From the NCBI GenBank assembly GCA_024402695.1, contig JAKSTG010000029.1, positions 1 to 33,792 of the forward strand: 33,792 nt of DNA, read 5' to 3'. Source of the DNA: Treponema sp. GTDB lineage: Bacteria > Spirochaetota > Spirochaetia > Treponematales > Treponemataceae. A model generated the notes under the pieces. It was not told the DNA's origin. It ran no database searches and saw only the letters and a list, made by a program, of their open reading frames with translations. Within the stretch, counting starts at the first letter, position 1; every line of letters starts with the position of its first letter. Both the position numbers and the translations under genes were made by a program. Below, in pieces: positions 7,749-15,132 of this stretch.

Positions 7749-8774
7749 TTAGCAGATTTCAACAACCCAGCCTTCAGGTCCCTTGATTTTTCCCATCTGG
7801 ATTCCTGTAAGTGTGTCGTAAAGCTTCTTTACATTTGGCCCCATTTCATCTTTTCCTTCGTTGTAGATGATTGATTTTCCGTGATCATCAATCTGTCCTA
7901 CAGGAGAAATAACTGCAGCTGTTCCACAAAGTCCACATTCTGCGAACTGGTCAAGTTCTGCAACAGCGATTTTTCTCTGTTCAACTTTCATTCCCAGAAC
8001 TTCTTCTGCAACTGTTACCAGTGAGCGGCGAGTGATAGAAGGAAGGATTGAATCAGATTTTGGAGTAACCAGTGTACCGTCTTTTGTGAAGAAGATGATG
8101 TTTGCTCCACCAGTTTCTTCCATGTATGTATGTGTTGCAGGGTCTGTGTACATGTTTTCTGCGTATCCGCATTTGTGAGCGTCAACAATGTTGTGAAGTG
8201 ACATAGCGTAGTTCAAACCTGCTTTGATGTCACCAGTTCCGTGTGGAGCGGCGCGGTCCAGGTCAGAAATACGAACTTTGATTGGTTTTGCTCCGCCTTT
8301 GAAGTATGGTCCTACTGGAGTTACCAGAATACGGAACTCGAATTCATCAGCTGGTTTTACACCGATAACAGCGTTTTTACCGAACATAAATGGGCGCAGG
8401 TAAAGAGTTGCACCGCTTCCAAATGGTGGAACCCATTCTTTGTTTGCTTCTACAACTTTTTTACAGGCTTCTACGAATTTGTCTTCAGGATAAACAGGCA
8501 TTTCAAGTCTTGTACAAGAATCCTTCATGCGGGATGCGTTCAGGTCAGGACGGAAACAAACGATTTTTCCATCTTCTGTTGTGTATGCTTTAAGACCTTC
8601 GAAACAAGTCTGTGCGTACTGAAGTACACAGGCACATTCACTCATTGTAATTTCGTGTTTGTCTGTAAGTTTTCCTTCGTCCCATGCTCCGTTTTTATAT
8701 TCTGCAACGAAACTGTATGAAGTCTCCATGTAGCCGAAAGACAGGTTTGCCCAGTCAATGTTTTTCTTTTCCAT
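7749..8774 (-). CDS. ilvE: Branched-chain amino acid aminotransferase
   Basis: This 341-residue PLP enzyme transfers the amino group between glutamate and the keto acids of leucine, isoleucine and valine. It belongs to fold-type IV (larger BCAT group). The catalytic Lys lies in HGTGDIKAGLNYA. EETGGANIIF and the Thr/Ser-rich PSITRRSL segment form the PLP phosphate and cofactor region, and ECGLCGTAAVISPVG follows. The start at 8774 is supported by GGAGG (minus strand of 8787-8791), 12 nt upstream. The ATG at 8819 would lie almost at the predicted transcription start and lacks such a site. It is transcribed alone. Confidence 0.93.
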   Translation of the reverse strand: MEKKNIDWANLSFGYMETSYSFVAEYKNGAWDEGKLTDKHEITMSECACVLQYAQTCFEGLKAYTTEDGKIVCFRPDLNASRMKDSCTRLEMPVYPEDKFVEACKKVVEANKEWVPPFGSGATLYLRPFMFGKNAVIGVKPADEFEFRILVTPVGPYFKGGAKPIKVRISDLDRAAPHGTGDIKAGLNYAMSLHNIVDAHKCGYAENMYTDPATHTYMEETGGANIIFFTKDGTLVTPKSDSILPSITRRSLVTVAEEVLGMKVEQRKIAVAELDQFAECGLCGTAAVISPVGQIDDHGKSIIYNEGKDEMGPNVKKLYDTLTGIQMGKIKGPEGWVVEIC

Positions 8775-8828
8775 AATAATTAAATTCCTCCAAAATGATA
8801 GGGGCGGGCTTGCGCTCAAACCTCTTTA

Positions 8829-8834
8829 ATTATA
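8829..8834 (-). promoter_or_regulatory. -10 box of ilvE promoter
   Basis: TATAAT on the minus strand lies about 55 nt before the chosen ilvE ATG. The -35 region is weak (TTAATC at 18 nt spacing). Confidence 0.45.
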
Positions 8835-8864
8835 CTAAAGTATTTTAATGCAGATTAACCCCTT

Positions 8865-8893
8865 TTGCAATTATGTTTTTATTTGAGTATACT
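8865..8893 (+). promoter_or_regulatory. Promoter of ribF
   Basis: TTGCAA (8865-8870), exactly 17 nt, then TATACT (8888-8893). The predicted transcription start near 8900 lies after the ATG at 8873 and before the ATG at 8912. The protein must therefore begin at 8912, with a leader of only about 12 nt. Confidence 0.7.
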
Positions 8894-8911
8894 TTATTAA
8901 AGAAACACTTT

Positions 8912-9463
8912 ATGAAACTTCTTAACTGGAATTCCTTAAAAAAGTCTGATTTTCCCGAAAAAACCTGCCTTACTATAGGTGTTTTTGACGGAATCCATAT
9001 GGGGCACAAAAAACTCTTTGAAAAAGTTCTCTCCGAATCCCGTGAGCAGAAAATGAGCCCGGGCCTTGTAACTTTTTCTGATTCCATTTTTACTATGTTC
9101 AAAAGTGCAGATAAACCCTTGCAGTCTCTTGAAGAAAGACTTTCAGCTGCCGAAAAAATGGGTTTTGAATTCTGTATTCTGATTGATTTTACCCCTGCGA
9201 TTGCGGCAACTGATGGAATTGAATTTCTTTCGGTTCTGAAAGATATCTGTAACCTTTCATATCTTGTTGAAGGCGAAGATTTCCGTCTTGGGGACGGGGG
9301 GAGAACCGGAAAGAAAGAGATCGAAAGTTTCTGCCGTGACAATGGAATCGGGTTTTCTTTTATTCCACCGGTTATTTTTGAAGGCCAGAGAATCAGTTCC
9401 ACTTTGATTCGTAAGCTTATAAAAGTCGGAGATGTGAAAACTGCAGAGTATCTTCTTTCTTAG
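8912..9463 (+). CDS. ribF: FAD synthetase domain protein (RibF lacking the riboflavin kinase domain)
   Basis: This 183-residue protein matches only the N-terminal FMN adenylyltransferase half of bifunctional RibF (usually about 300 residues). It shows LTIGVFDGIHMGHKKLF (nucleotidyltransferase G-x-F-D-G-x-H-x-G-H), VTFSD, GEDFRLGDGGRTG and ISSTLIRKLIKVGDVKTAEYLL. It stops exactly where the interdomain linker would begin, so the kinase half (with its GRPY..G and PTAN motifs) is absent. It should convert FMN and ATP to FAD; the riboflavin kinase must be encoded elsewhere or FMN obtained otherwise. The neighbours rpsO and pnp keep the common bacterial order. Confidence 0.8.
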   Translation: MKLLNWNSLKKSDFPEKTCLTIGVFDGIHMGHKKLFEKVLSESREQKMSPGLVTFSDSIFTMFKSADKPLQSLEERLSAAEKMGFEFCILIDFTPAIAATDGIEFLSVLKDICNLSYLVEGEDFRLGDGGRTGKKEIESFCRDNGIGFSFIPPVIFEGQRISSTLIRKLIKVGDVKTAEYLLS

Positions 9464-9472
9464 GTGCTGTTG

Positions 9473-9501
9473 TTGAACAGTGGAAGATATTTCTATATAA
9501 T
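9473..9501 (+). promoter_or_regulatory. Promoter of rpsO
   Basis: TTGAAC (9473-9478), 17 nt, TATAAT (9496-9501). Transcription should start near 9508, giving a leader of about 147 nt. Confidence 0.75.
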
Positions 9502-9507
9502 TAAGGT

Positions 9508-9654
9508 GTATGTCGTTTTACGGACGTGTCTGGAGTTTTTTCGGTTCTCCCCGAAATGACTAACAATGCGGCCGCAAAGGCAGAACGCTCTGCTTGTTCA
9601 GAGTGAATATATTACCAGGGCAACTCATTAAGAGTCCCATCAGGAGAAGAAAGT
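9508..9654 (+). promoter_or_regulatory. Structured rpsO leader, candidate S15 autoregulatory RNA
   Basis: The 147-nt leader contains several hairpins: TTTCGG with CCGAAA, GCAG with CTGC, and CTCTG with CAGAG. A final one has GGG (9618-9620), a two-base CA bulge and ACTC paired through loop ATTAA to GAGTCCC (ending 9638). This last hairpin ends 3 nt before the AGGAG ribosome-binding site (9642-9646). S15 represses its own mRNA through such leaders in several bacteria, with unrelated structures. Regulation here is inferred. Confidence 0.45.
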
Positions 9655-9924
9655 ATGGCACTTTCAAAAGAAGCAACAGCAACAACTGTAAAACAGTACG
9701 GTGCAAATGACACAGACACAGGTTGTGTAAAAGTACAGATCGCACTTATGACACAGCGTGTAAAACAGCTTACAGACCACACAAAGCGTTTCCCAAAAGA
9801 CGCTGGTGCAAAACGTGCTCTGCTCAAAGTTGTTGGTCAGCGCCGCAAGATGCTCCGCTACTTTGAACGCACAGACCTGGAAGGTTACCGTGCATTCATC
9901 AAAGAACTGGGACTCCGCAAGTAG
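9655..9924 (+). CDS. rpsO: 30S ribosomal protein S15
   Basis: This 89-residue protein has the standard S15 length and helical pattern: DTGCVKVQIALMTQRVKQLTDH, KRFPKDAGAKRALLKVVGQRRKMLRYF, and the end YRAFIKELGLRK. S15 binds the three-way junction of helices 20-22 of 16S rRNA and organises the platform of the small subunit. Position 2 of the 'D-T-G-S-x-E-V-Q' motif region is changed to DTGCVKVQ, a small variation. It has its own promoter and structured leader and is followed by a terminator-like hairpin before pnp. Confidence 0.97.
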   Translation: MALSKEATATTVKQYGANDTDTGCVKVQIALMTQRVKQLTDHTKRFPKDAGAKRALLKVVGQRRKMLRYFERTDLEGYRAFIKELGLRK

Positions 9925-9936
9925 TTTTATGTTCTT

Positions 9937-9976
9937 AAAAGAGGCCTTGTTACTTTCAAAAGTACAGGGCCTTTTT
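9937..9976 (+). terminator. Terminator after rpsO
   Basis: An imperfect long stem (AGGCCTTGTTACTTT with AAAGTACAGGGCCT) is followed by a T-run. It separates rpsO from pnp, although pnp might also be reached by read-through. Confidence 0.7.
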
Positions 9977-9986
9977 CTTGTAAATC

Positions 9987-10132
9987 AACCACAGATGAAC
10001 ACAGATTCACGCTGATAATTGTATTTGTTTATGTTAGAAATTAAAAATGAGTAATTATTTTAATTTGATTGTTCATTTTTAATTTTTAATAATTCAAATC
10101 AAATCTGTGTTTATCCGCGTTTATCTGCGGTA
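9987..10132. repeat. Inverted-repeat element with 10-nt periodic arms
   Basis: The left arm (about 9989-10016) and the reverse complement of the right arm (about 10103-10131) share the pattern ACCrCAGATrAACrCrGAT..AC.C.GAT. Each arm is itself built of roughly 10-nt units containing CAGAT or GGAT. Between them an AT-rich core carries a second inverted repeat (AAATTAAAAATGA near 10036, TCATTTTTAATTT near 10072). No open reading frame of note lies inside. It looks like a small non-coding repeat element inserted between rpsO and pnp. Confidence 0.6.
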
Positions 10133-10143
10133 AAAAATATAAA

Positions 10144-10174
10144 CATATTTCGGATGCAGTGAAATATGTAGGAG
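10144..10174 (+). promoter_or_regulatory. Leader hairpin and ribosome-binding site of pnp
   Basis: A perfect 8-bp stem (CATATTTC 10144-10151, 9-nt loop, GAAATATG 10161-10168) ends one base before AGGAG (10170-10174). The ATG follows 6 nt later. In E. coli, pnp is controlled through a leader hairpin cut by RNase III; similar control here is an inference. Confidence 0.45.
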
Positions 10175-10180
10175 AATAAT

Positions 10181-12280
10181 ATGTCTATCGAAAGAGTAAC
10201 CTACAGACTTGGTGATGCCGACCTGATCCTCGAAACAGGAAAAATCGGTAAACAGGCTAATGGTTGTGTTTACGCTCAGTGGGGCGGAGCAGCTATTATT
10301 GCAACAATTTGTGCTTCATCTTCAGTTACAGAAGGACAGGACTTCGTTCCTGTAACAGTTGAATACAATGAAAAATTCTACGCAGCTGGAAAAATTCCTG
10401 GCGGTTTCGTAAAACGTGAATCACGTCCAAAGGACAAAGAAATTCTCGTTAGCCGTCTTATTGACCGTCCAATGCGTCCACTGTTCGAACCTTCATTCGG
10501 ACACGAACTTCAGATCGTTCCAACATGTGTTTCAGCTGACGGTGTTCACACACAGGATATCCTGGCTGTACTTGCAGCTTCTGCTGCTACATGTATTTCT
10601 GATATTCCATTCCACGGACCAATCGCAGCTTGTCGTGTTGGTTACATGAACGGAAAATACATCATCAACCCAACTTTCAAAGAAATCGAAGAAGGTGACC
10701 TTGAAATCGTTGTTGCCGGTACAAAAGACGGTTTCACAATGGTTGAAGGTGGTGCAAAAGAAGTTTCTGAAGAAGTAATGCTTGGCGCTCTTGCTGAAGC
10801 AGAAAAATTCATCAAAGACATGTGTGCACTCCAGGAAGAACTGGTTGCAAAATGTGGAAAAGAAAAACTTCCACTGAACCCACTTGATGTAACTCTTGAA
10901 AACGCAGAAGCAATCGAAGCTGAAGCAACACCACTTCTTAAAGTTGCATGTTTCAAAGATTCAAAAATCAGCCGCGGTATCGCAATTCACGATGCAATCG
11001 CTCAGGTAAAAGCTAACCACGCTGAACAGCTTGCTGATGAAATGCAGGCAAAACTTTTCGCAGCTCTTATGGACGACATCCAGTATAAACTCCTCCGCAA
11101 GTCTATTCTTGATGAAGGTGTTCGCGTTGACGGACGTAAAGTTGACGAAATCCGTCCAATCACATGTGAAATCAACGTTCTTCCAACTCCACACGGATCA
11201 GCACTCTTCACACGTGGTGAAACACAGTCTCTGGCTGTTTGTACTCTTGGTACAGCTATGGACGAACAGACATACGATGATATCGACGGAGACAGAAGCG
11301 AAAACTTCATCCTCCACTATAACTTCCCACCATACTCAGTTGGTGAAACAGGCCGCCTTACAACTGGTCGCCGTGAAATCGGTCACGGAAACCTGGCTCG
11401 CCGCTCACTGGAAGCTATGGTTCCAAGCCGTGAAGAATTCCCATACACAATTCGTGTAGTTTCAGAAATCATGGAATCTAACGGTTCTTCATCACAGGCT
11501 TCTACTTGTGGTGGTACTCTCTGTATGCTGGCTGCCGGTGTTCCAATGAAGAAAATGGTTGCCGGTATTGCTATGGGTCTGATTACAGAACCAGAAGGAG
11601 ACAACCCATACGGACGTTACTCAATCCTGTCAGATATCCTGGGTGAAGAAGATCACCTTGGTGACATGGACTTCAAAGTTGCCGGTACAAAAGACGGTAT
11701 TACTGGTTTCCAGATGGATATCAAGATTGCCGGTGTTACAACTGAAATCATGAAGAAAGCTATGGAACAGGCTCGCGCTGGCCGTATGCACATCCTTTCT
11801 ATCATGGAAAAATGTATCGACAAACCAGCTCCACTGGCTAAGAACGCTCCACAGATCCTTACAATGAAAATCCCAACAGACAAGATTGGTGCTCTTATTG
11901 GACCTGGCGGAAAGAACGTTAAGGCTCTTTGTTCACAGTACAACGTTACAATCAACACTGATGATGACGGAACTGTTACAATCTACTCTAAGAACGGTCT
12001 TGATGCAGAAGCTGCTAAAAAAGCTGTTAAGGGAATCACAGAAGATCCAGAAGTTGGAACAATCTACCAGGGTACAGTTAAACGTATCATGGACTTCGGT
12101 GCCTTCGTTGAAATCCTTCCAGGAAAAGAAGGTCTCTGTCACATTTCTAAACTTTCTAAAACACGCGTAAACAAAGTTTCTGACGTGCTTACAGAAGGAC
12201 AGCAGATTCCTGTAAAACTTCTTGAAGTAGACAAACAGGGAAGACTTAACCTGTCTTATGTAGACGCAATTGAAGAATAA
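10181..12280 (+). CDS. pnp: Polynucleotide phosphorylase
   Basis: This 699-residue 3'-5' phosphorolytic exoribonuclease degrades RNA to nucleoside diphosphates and is trimeric in known homologues. The full order is present: a first RNase PH-like domain (GGFVKRESRPKDKEILVSRL), an alpha-helical linker (about 210-300), and a second RNase PH-like domain (RGETQSLAVCTLG, then DILGEEDHLGDMDFKVAGT with the catalytic acidic residues). A KH domain (IPTDKIGALIGPGGKNVK) and an S1 domain (GTVKRIMDFGAFVEILPGKEGLCHISKL) follow near the C-terminus. Codon use is strongly biased, as expected for a highly expressed gene. A terminator follows directly. Confidence 0.97.
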   Translation: MSIERVTYRLGDADLILETGKIGKQANGCVYAQWGGAAIIATICASSSVTEGQDFVPVTVEYNEKFYAAGKIPGGFVKRESRPKDKEILVSRLIDRPMRPLFEPSFGHELQIVPTCVSADGVHTQDILAVLAASAATCISDIPFHGPIAACRVGYMNGKYIINPTFKEIEEGDLEIVVAGTKDGFTMVEGGAKEVSEEVMLGALAEAEKFIKDMCALQEELVAKCGKEKLPLNPLDVTLENAEAIEAEATPLLKVACFKDSKISRGIAIHDAIAQVKANHAEQLADEMQAKLFAALMDDIQYKLLRKSILDEGVRVDGRKVDEIRPITCEINVLPTPHGSALFTRGETQSLAVCTLGTAMDEQTYDDIDGDRSENFILHYNFPPYSVGETGRLTTGRREIGHGNLARRSLEAMVPSREEFPYTIRVVSEIMESNGSSSQASTCGGTLCMLAAGVPMKKMVAGIAMGLITEPEGDNPYGRYSILSDILGEEDHLGDMDFKVAGTKDGITGFQMDIKIAGVTTEIMKKAMEQARAGRMHILSIMEKCIDKPAPLAKNAPQILTMKIPTDKIGALIGPGGKNVKALCSQYNVTINTDDDGTVTIYSKNGLDAEAAKKAVKGITEDPEVGTIYQGTVKRIMDFGAFVEILPGKEGLCHISKLSKTRVNKVSDVLTEGQQIPVKLLEVDKQGRLNLSYVDAIEE

Positions 12281-12304
12281 TTAGTTTTCTTTTGAAGACT
12301 TTAT

Positions 12305-12336
12305 AAAACACTGACTTTCGGGTCAGTGTTTTTTTT
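12305..12336 (+). terminator. Terminator after pnp
   Basis: AAAACACTGAC (12305-12315) pairs with GTCAGTGTTTT (from 12322) around a 6-nt loop and runs into T residues. Confidence 0.9.
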
Positions 12337-12348
12337 GCGTTTTTTTAC

Positions 12349-12354
12349 TATAAT
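12349..12354 (+). promoter_or_regulatory. -10 box of leaderless dut promoter
   Basis: A perfect TATAAT ends 6 nt before the dut ATG, so transcription should begin at or next to the A of the start codon. No Shine-Dalgarno sequence is present. The -35 region overlaps the pnp terminator and is weak. Confidence 0.55.
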
Positions 12355-12360
12355 AGTGCT

Positions 12361-12798
12361 ATGCAGATTGAAATTAAGACAAAATGCGAAGATGGTGTAA
12401 ATCTTCCAGAATATAAAACAAAAGGGGCTGCCGGCGCCGATGTCTGCGCGTTTTTGAAAGAACCTGTTGTCATCCAAAAAGGCATGAGTGCAATGATTCC
12501 TACAGGACTTTTTTTTGAGATTCCTGAAGGCTTTGAAATCCAGGTTCGTCCAAGAAGCGGGCTTGCTGCAAAAAACGGAGTGACAGTTCTGAATACTCCA
12601 GGAACTATCGACAGTGATTACCGCGGAGAGTTGAAAATCATTCTGATAAATCTTGGTCAGGAAGATTTTACAGTGAATAATGGGGAACGAATTGCACAGA
12701 TTATTGTTGCTCCTGTAACACAAGGTGTTTTTGTCCCTGCTGTTGAACTGAATGAAACAGAAAGGGGAAGTGGAGGATTCGGACACACCGGTCTTTAG
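12361..12798 (+). CDS. dut: dUTP diphosphatase
   Basis: This 145-residue trimeric-type dUTPase hydrolyses dUTP to dUMP and pyrophosphate, which keeps uracil out of DNA and feeds thymidylate synthesis. All five family motifs are present: AGADVCA (I), RPRSGLA (II), [10 protein letters not shown] (III, catalytic Asp84), GERIAQII (IV) and the flexible [10 protein letters not shown] (V) that closes over the substrate. It begins a probable dut-lptF-lptG-tgt transcript, and lptF starts 2 nt after its stop codon. The start codon lacks a ribosome-binding site but is preceded by a well-placed TATAAT. Confidence 0.96.
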   Translation: MQIEIKTKCEDGVNLPEYKTKGAAGADVCAFLKEPVVIQKGMSAMIPTGLFFEIPEGFEIQVRPRSGLAAKNGVTVLNTPGTIDSDYRGELKIILINLGQEDFTVNNGERIAQIIVAPVTQGVFVPAVELNETERGSGGFGHTGL

Positions 12799-12800
12799 TT

Positions 12801-13991
12801 ATGACTGAACAAGACTCATCTAAAACTAAATCATTTCTGAAACTTCTCTCGGACTTAAGGAACCGTCCAAAGAAACTTGGCCGTCACGTAGTTCTTATGT
12901 ATCTTGTGAAAGAACTGCTGATGTATTTTACTATTGCCTTTATTTTCTTCTTTATGGTTTTCTTCGTAAACCAGATTCTTCTGATTGCAGAAAACCTTCT
13001 TAAGAGCAAGGTTCCTCTTTGGGACGTAATGCGTCTTCTGGTTTGTTATTTTCCTGCAATCATTGCACAGTCTGCACCTTATGCAACTTTTGTAGGTTTC
13101 CTTATGTGTCTTGGAAGAATGATGACAGATAATGAAATCCTGGTTTTCCGTGCTTCGGGATTTTCATATCATTACATTTTTATTCCTGTCGTTGTTCTTG
13201 GTCTGATTATTTCTCTTCTGTCTTTTCTTGTAAATGACTATTTCCTTCCTCTTGGTTCTATTAATGCAACTAAGCTTTCAAAGGAAATCTTCTCGGCAAC
13301 TCCTTCGGTTGAACTGGAATCAAACTCAGTAAAAAATCTAAACGGCTCTAAAATCGTAATCGGAACTGTAAAGGACAGGAATATTTCGGATATCGTATTT
13401 TTTCAGGCTGACAAAAGCGGAAATGACAGACTGATTATTGCAGGAGAATCTGAGGTTCTTAATGACAAGGTTCCAGGCCTTATGATGCAGATTAAGATGA
13501 GCAATCCTGTGATCGCTTCCTTTAATAATCATTCAAAAGGGGATTATGAAGTTCTTGAAGCCAAAGATCTTCTGTTCAATATTTTTGATACTACTGTCGT
13601 TTCTGGATTTACAGGCAGTCTGAATCCTGACCAGATGACATCGCTGGATCTTGGGCGTGAAATCAAAAGAATGAAAGATGAAGGGTCTACAGAAAAAAGA
13701 GTTCTTAATGCTTACAACATGATTTTCAACCGTAAGTTTGCCATTCCTTTTTCTGCGGTCTTCTTTGCAATTCTATCTGTATCTCTTGCGTTTATGTTCG
13801 GAAAACATAACGGTCAGACAATCGGTCTTATTCTTGGACTTATAATCTGTGTTTTGAACTGGGCTCTTTTGATTATGGGCCAGATTTTTTCAACCCGTAA
13901 CGGACTCAACGGTTTTGTAACCATGTGGGTTCCAAACCTTCTTCTGGCAGTTGCCGGACTTGGTTTGTATCTTGTGATTTTGAAGAAGTAG
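12801..13991 (+). CDS. lptF: LptF/LptG-family permease (first copy)
   Basis: This 396-residue YjgP/YjgQ-family protein has the standard plan: a cytoplasmic start, three N-terminal membrane helices (about 36-60, 75-100, 115-140), a large periplasmic beta-jellyroll, and three C-terminal helices. Landmarks are MYLVKELLMYFTIAFIFFF and APYATFVGFLMCLGRMMTDNEILVFRASG, whose short helix after 'NEI' contacts the LptB ATPase. In Gram-negative bacteria LptF and LptG with LptB extract lipopolysaccharide from the inner membrane. Treponemes studied so far lack classical LPS, so the cargo here is uncertain. The F versus G assignment rests on order only. Confidence 0.85.
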   Translation: MTEQDSSKTKSFLKLLSDLRNRPKKLGRHVVLMYLVKELLMYFTIAFIFFFMVFFVNQILLIAENLLKSKVPLWDVMRLLVCYFPAIIAQSAPYATFVGFLMCLGRMMTDNEILVFRASGFSYHYIFIPVVVLGLIISLLSFLVNDYFLPLGSINATKLSKEIFSATPSVELESNSVKNLNGSKIVIGTVKDRNISDIVFFQADKSGNDRLIIAGESEVLNDKVPGLMMQIKMSNPVIASFNNHSKGDYEVLEAKDLLFNIFDTTVVSGFTGSLNPDQMTSLDLGREIKRMKDEGSTEKRVLNAYNMIFNRKFAIPFSAVFFAILSVSLAFMFGKHNGQTIGLILGLIICVLNWALLIMGQIFSTRNGLNGFVTMWVPNLLLAVAGLGLYLVILKK

Positions 13992-13997
13992 GCTGGT

Positions 13998-15074
13998 ATG
14001 AAGTTAATCTGGTATATAATGAAAAAATTCATTCCGGTTTTTCTCGGTGCTCTGGTTTTCTTCGGGGTTATTCTGAATGTTGTGGATCTTCTTATGAACC
14101 TTTGGAAATATATTTCTTTCCAGGTTCCTATGGGCACTGTTCTACAAATCATGAAACTTTATGTTCCAAAAACTTTATGGTATTCAATTCCTTTGGCCAT
14201 TCTGTTTGCTTCTTCCTATTGTCTTAGTGAACTTTATGCAAACAATGAACTTCTTGCTCTTTTTGCATCGGGGGTTTCTTTGCTCAAGTTCACTTTGCCA
14301 ATGCTGATTTTTTCGGTTTTCATGAGTTTTGCTCTTTTTGTTTTTGACGATAAACTTGTTGTGAACACTTACTACCAGAAAACTGAACTTCAAGCAAAAG
14401 TACTTGAAGAAAGCAGCTCAAGCAATAACTCCAATGTTGCGGTTATTGCTGAAGGTGGAGATATCCTTTATTTTGTCCGCGAGTATAACGAAAGACAGCA
14501 CCGTATTTTTACTGTTTATATAGTTTTCCGTGATTCTGAGAAAAGGGTTCAGTCTATTATTTATTCAGGAAGCGGAACCTGGAATGAAGAAACAGAAGTT
14601 TGGGATTTCAAGAAACCTTTGCAGTATGATCTGGTTGATGAAAGTCTTGTTTCGGTTCCTGTTTCTGAAGAACTTCTGAAGCGTATAAACGAACCTTACG
14701 GAACCTTCCGCCGAGATACTGTAGATATTGAAAACATTGATGTAAAGAATGCGAAAATCTACATTGATCATTTGAAAAGGGCCGGTCTTCCTTACAATGA
14801 GGAACTTTCCAAATACTATAAGAAATTCTCTTTCCCTTTCATTATTTTTATTGTTGTCTTCCTTTCCATTGGACTAACAGGAAAGACAAAAAAGAACGTT
14901 CTTCTTATGAGTCTTGCTTCTTCTATTACAGCAGCGGTTCTTTTTTACGTTACACAGATGGTCACAATGCTTATGGCTCAGTATGGATATATATCTGCTC
15001 TGTCGGGAGCCTGGAGCCCTGTAGTGTTGTTTGTCATAATCAGTATTGTTCTTCTGTTCTTTGCAAGAACTTAA
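13998..15074 (+). CDS. lptG: LptF/LptG-family permease (second copy)
   Basis: This 358-residue partner of the preceding permease starts 6 nt after it and has the same plan: three helices, a periplasmic jellyroll region (about 115-265) and three helices. It has YSIPLAILFASSYCLSELYANNELLALFASG, the counterpart of the NEI-containing coupling segment, and FPFIIFIVVFLSIGLTGKTKKN in the C-terminal half. The pair presumably forms a heterodimeric ABC permease; no LptB ATPase or LptC is in the window. tgt follows after 58 nt. Confidence 0.85.
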   Translation: MKLIWYIMKKFIPVFLGALVFFGVILNVVDLLMNLWKYISFQVPMGTVLQIMKLYVPKTLWYSIPLAILFASSYCLSELYANNELLALFASGVSLLKFTLPMLIFSVFMSFALFVFDDKLVVNTYYQKTELQAKVLEESSSSNNSNVAVIAEGGDILYFVREYNERQHRIFTVYIVFRDSEKRVQSIIYSGSGTWNEETEVWDFKKPLQYDLVDESLVSVPVSEELLKRINEPYGTFRRDTVDIENIDVKNAKIYIDHLKRAGLPYNEELSKYYKKFSFPFIIFIVVFLSIGLTGKTKKNVLLMSLASSITAAVLFYVTQMVTMLMAQYGYISALSGAWSPVVLFVIISIVLLFFART

Positions 15075-15132
15075 ATCAGTCACTGTTTATTTGAACTGAA
15101 AATTATACAAAATTTATACATAAGGATTTTTT

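Noticed and set aside
8775..8819. Longer ilvE start
   Set aside because: GGAGG is correctly placed for 8774, and the longer start falls at the predicted transcription start.
7749..8860. Riboswitch or T-box upstream of ilvE
   Set aside because: The leader is only about 48 nt and shows no T-box sequence or terminator/antiterminator pair.
8845..9402. Minus-strand reading frame opposite ribF
   Set aside because: No family features, no ribosome-binding site, and it lies fully antisense to a recognised gene.
9987..10132. Insertion sequence
   Set aside because: Inverted arms are present but there is no transposase and no clear target-site duplication.
10642..12142. Several open frames in other phases over pnp
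   Set aside because: They arise from the biased codon use of pnp and have no domain features or start signals.
12301..12786. 161-codon minus-strand frame opposite dut
   Set aside because: Antisense shadow; it runs through the pnp terminator and encodes low-complexity residues.
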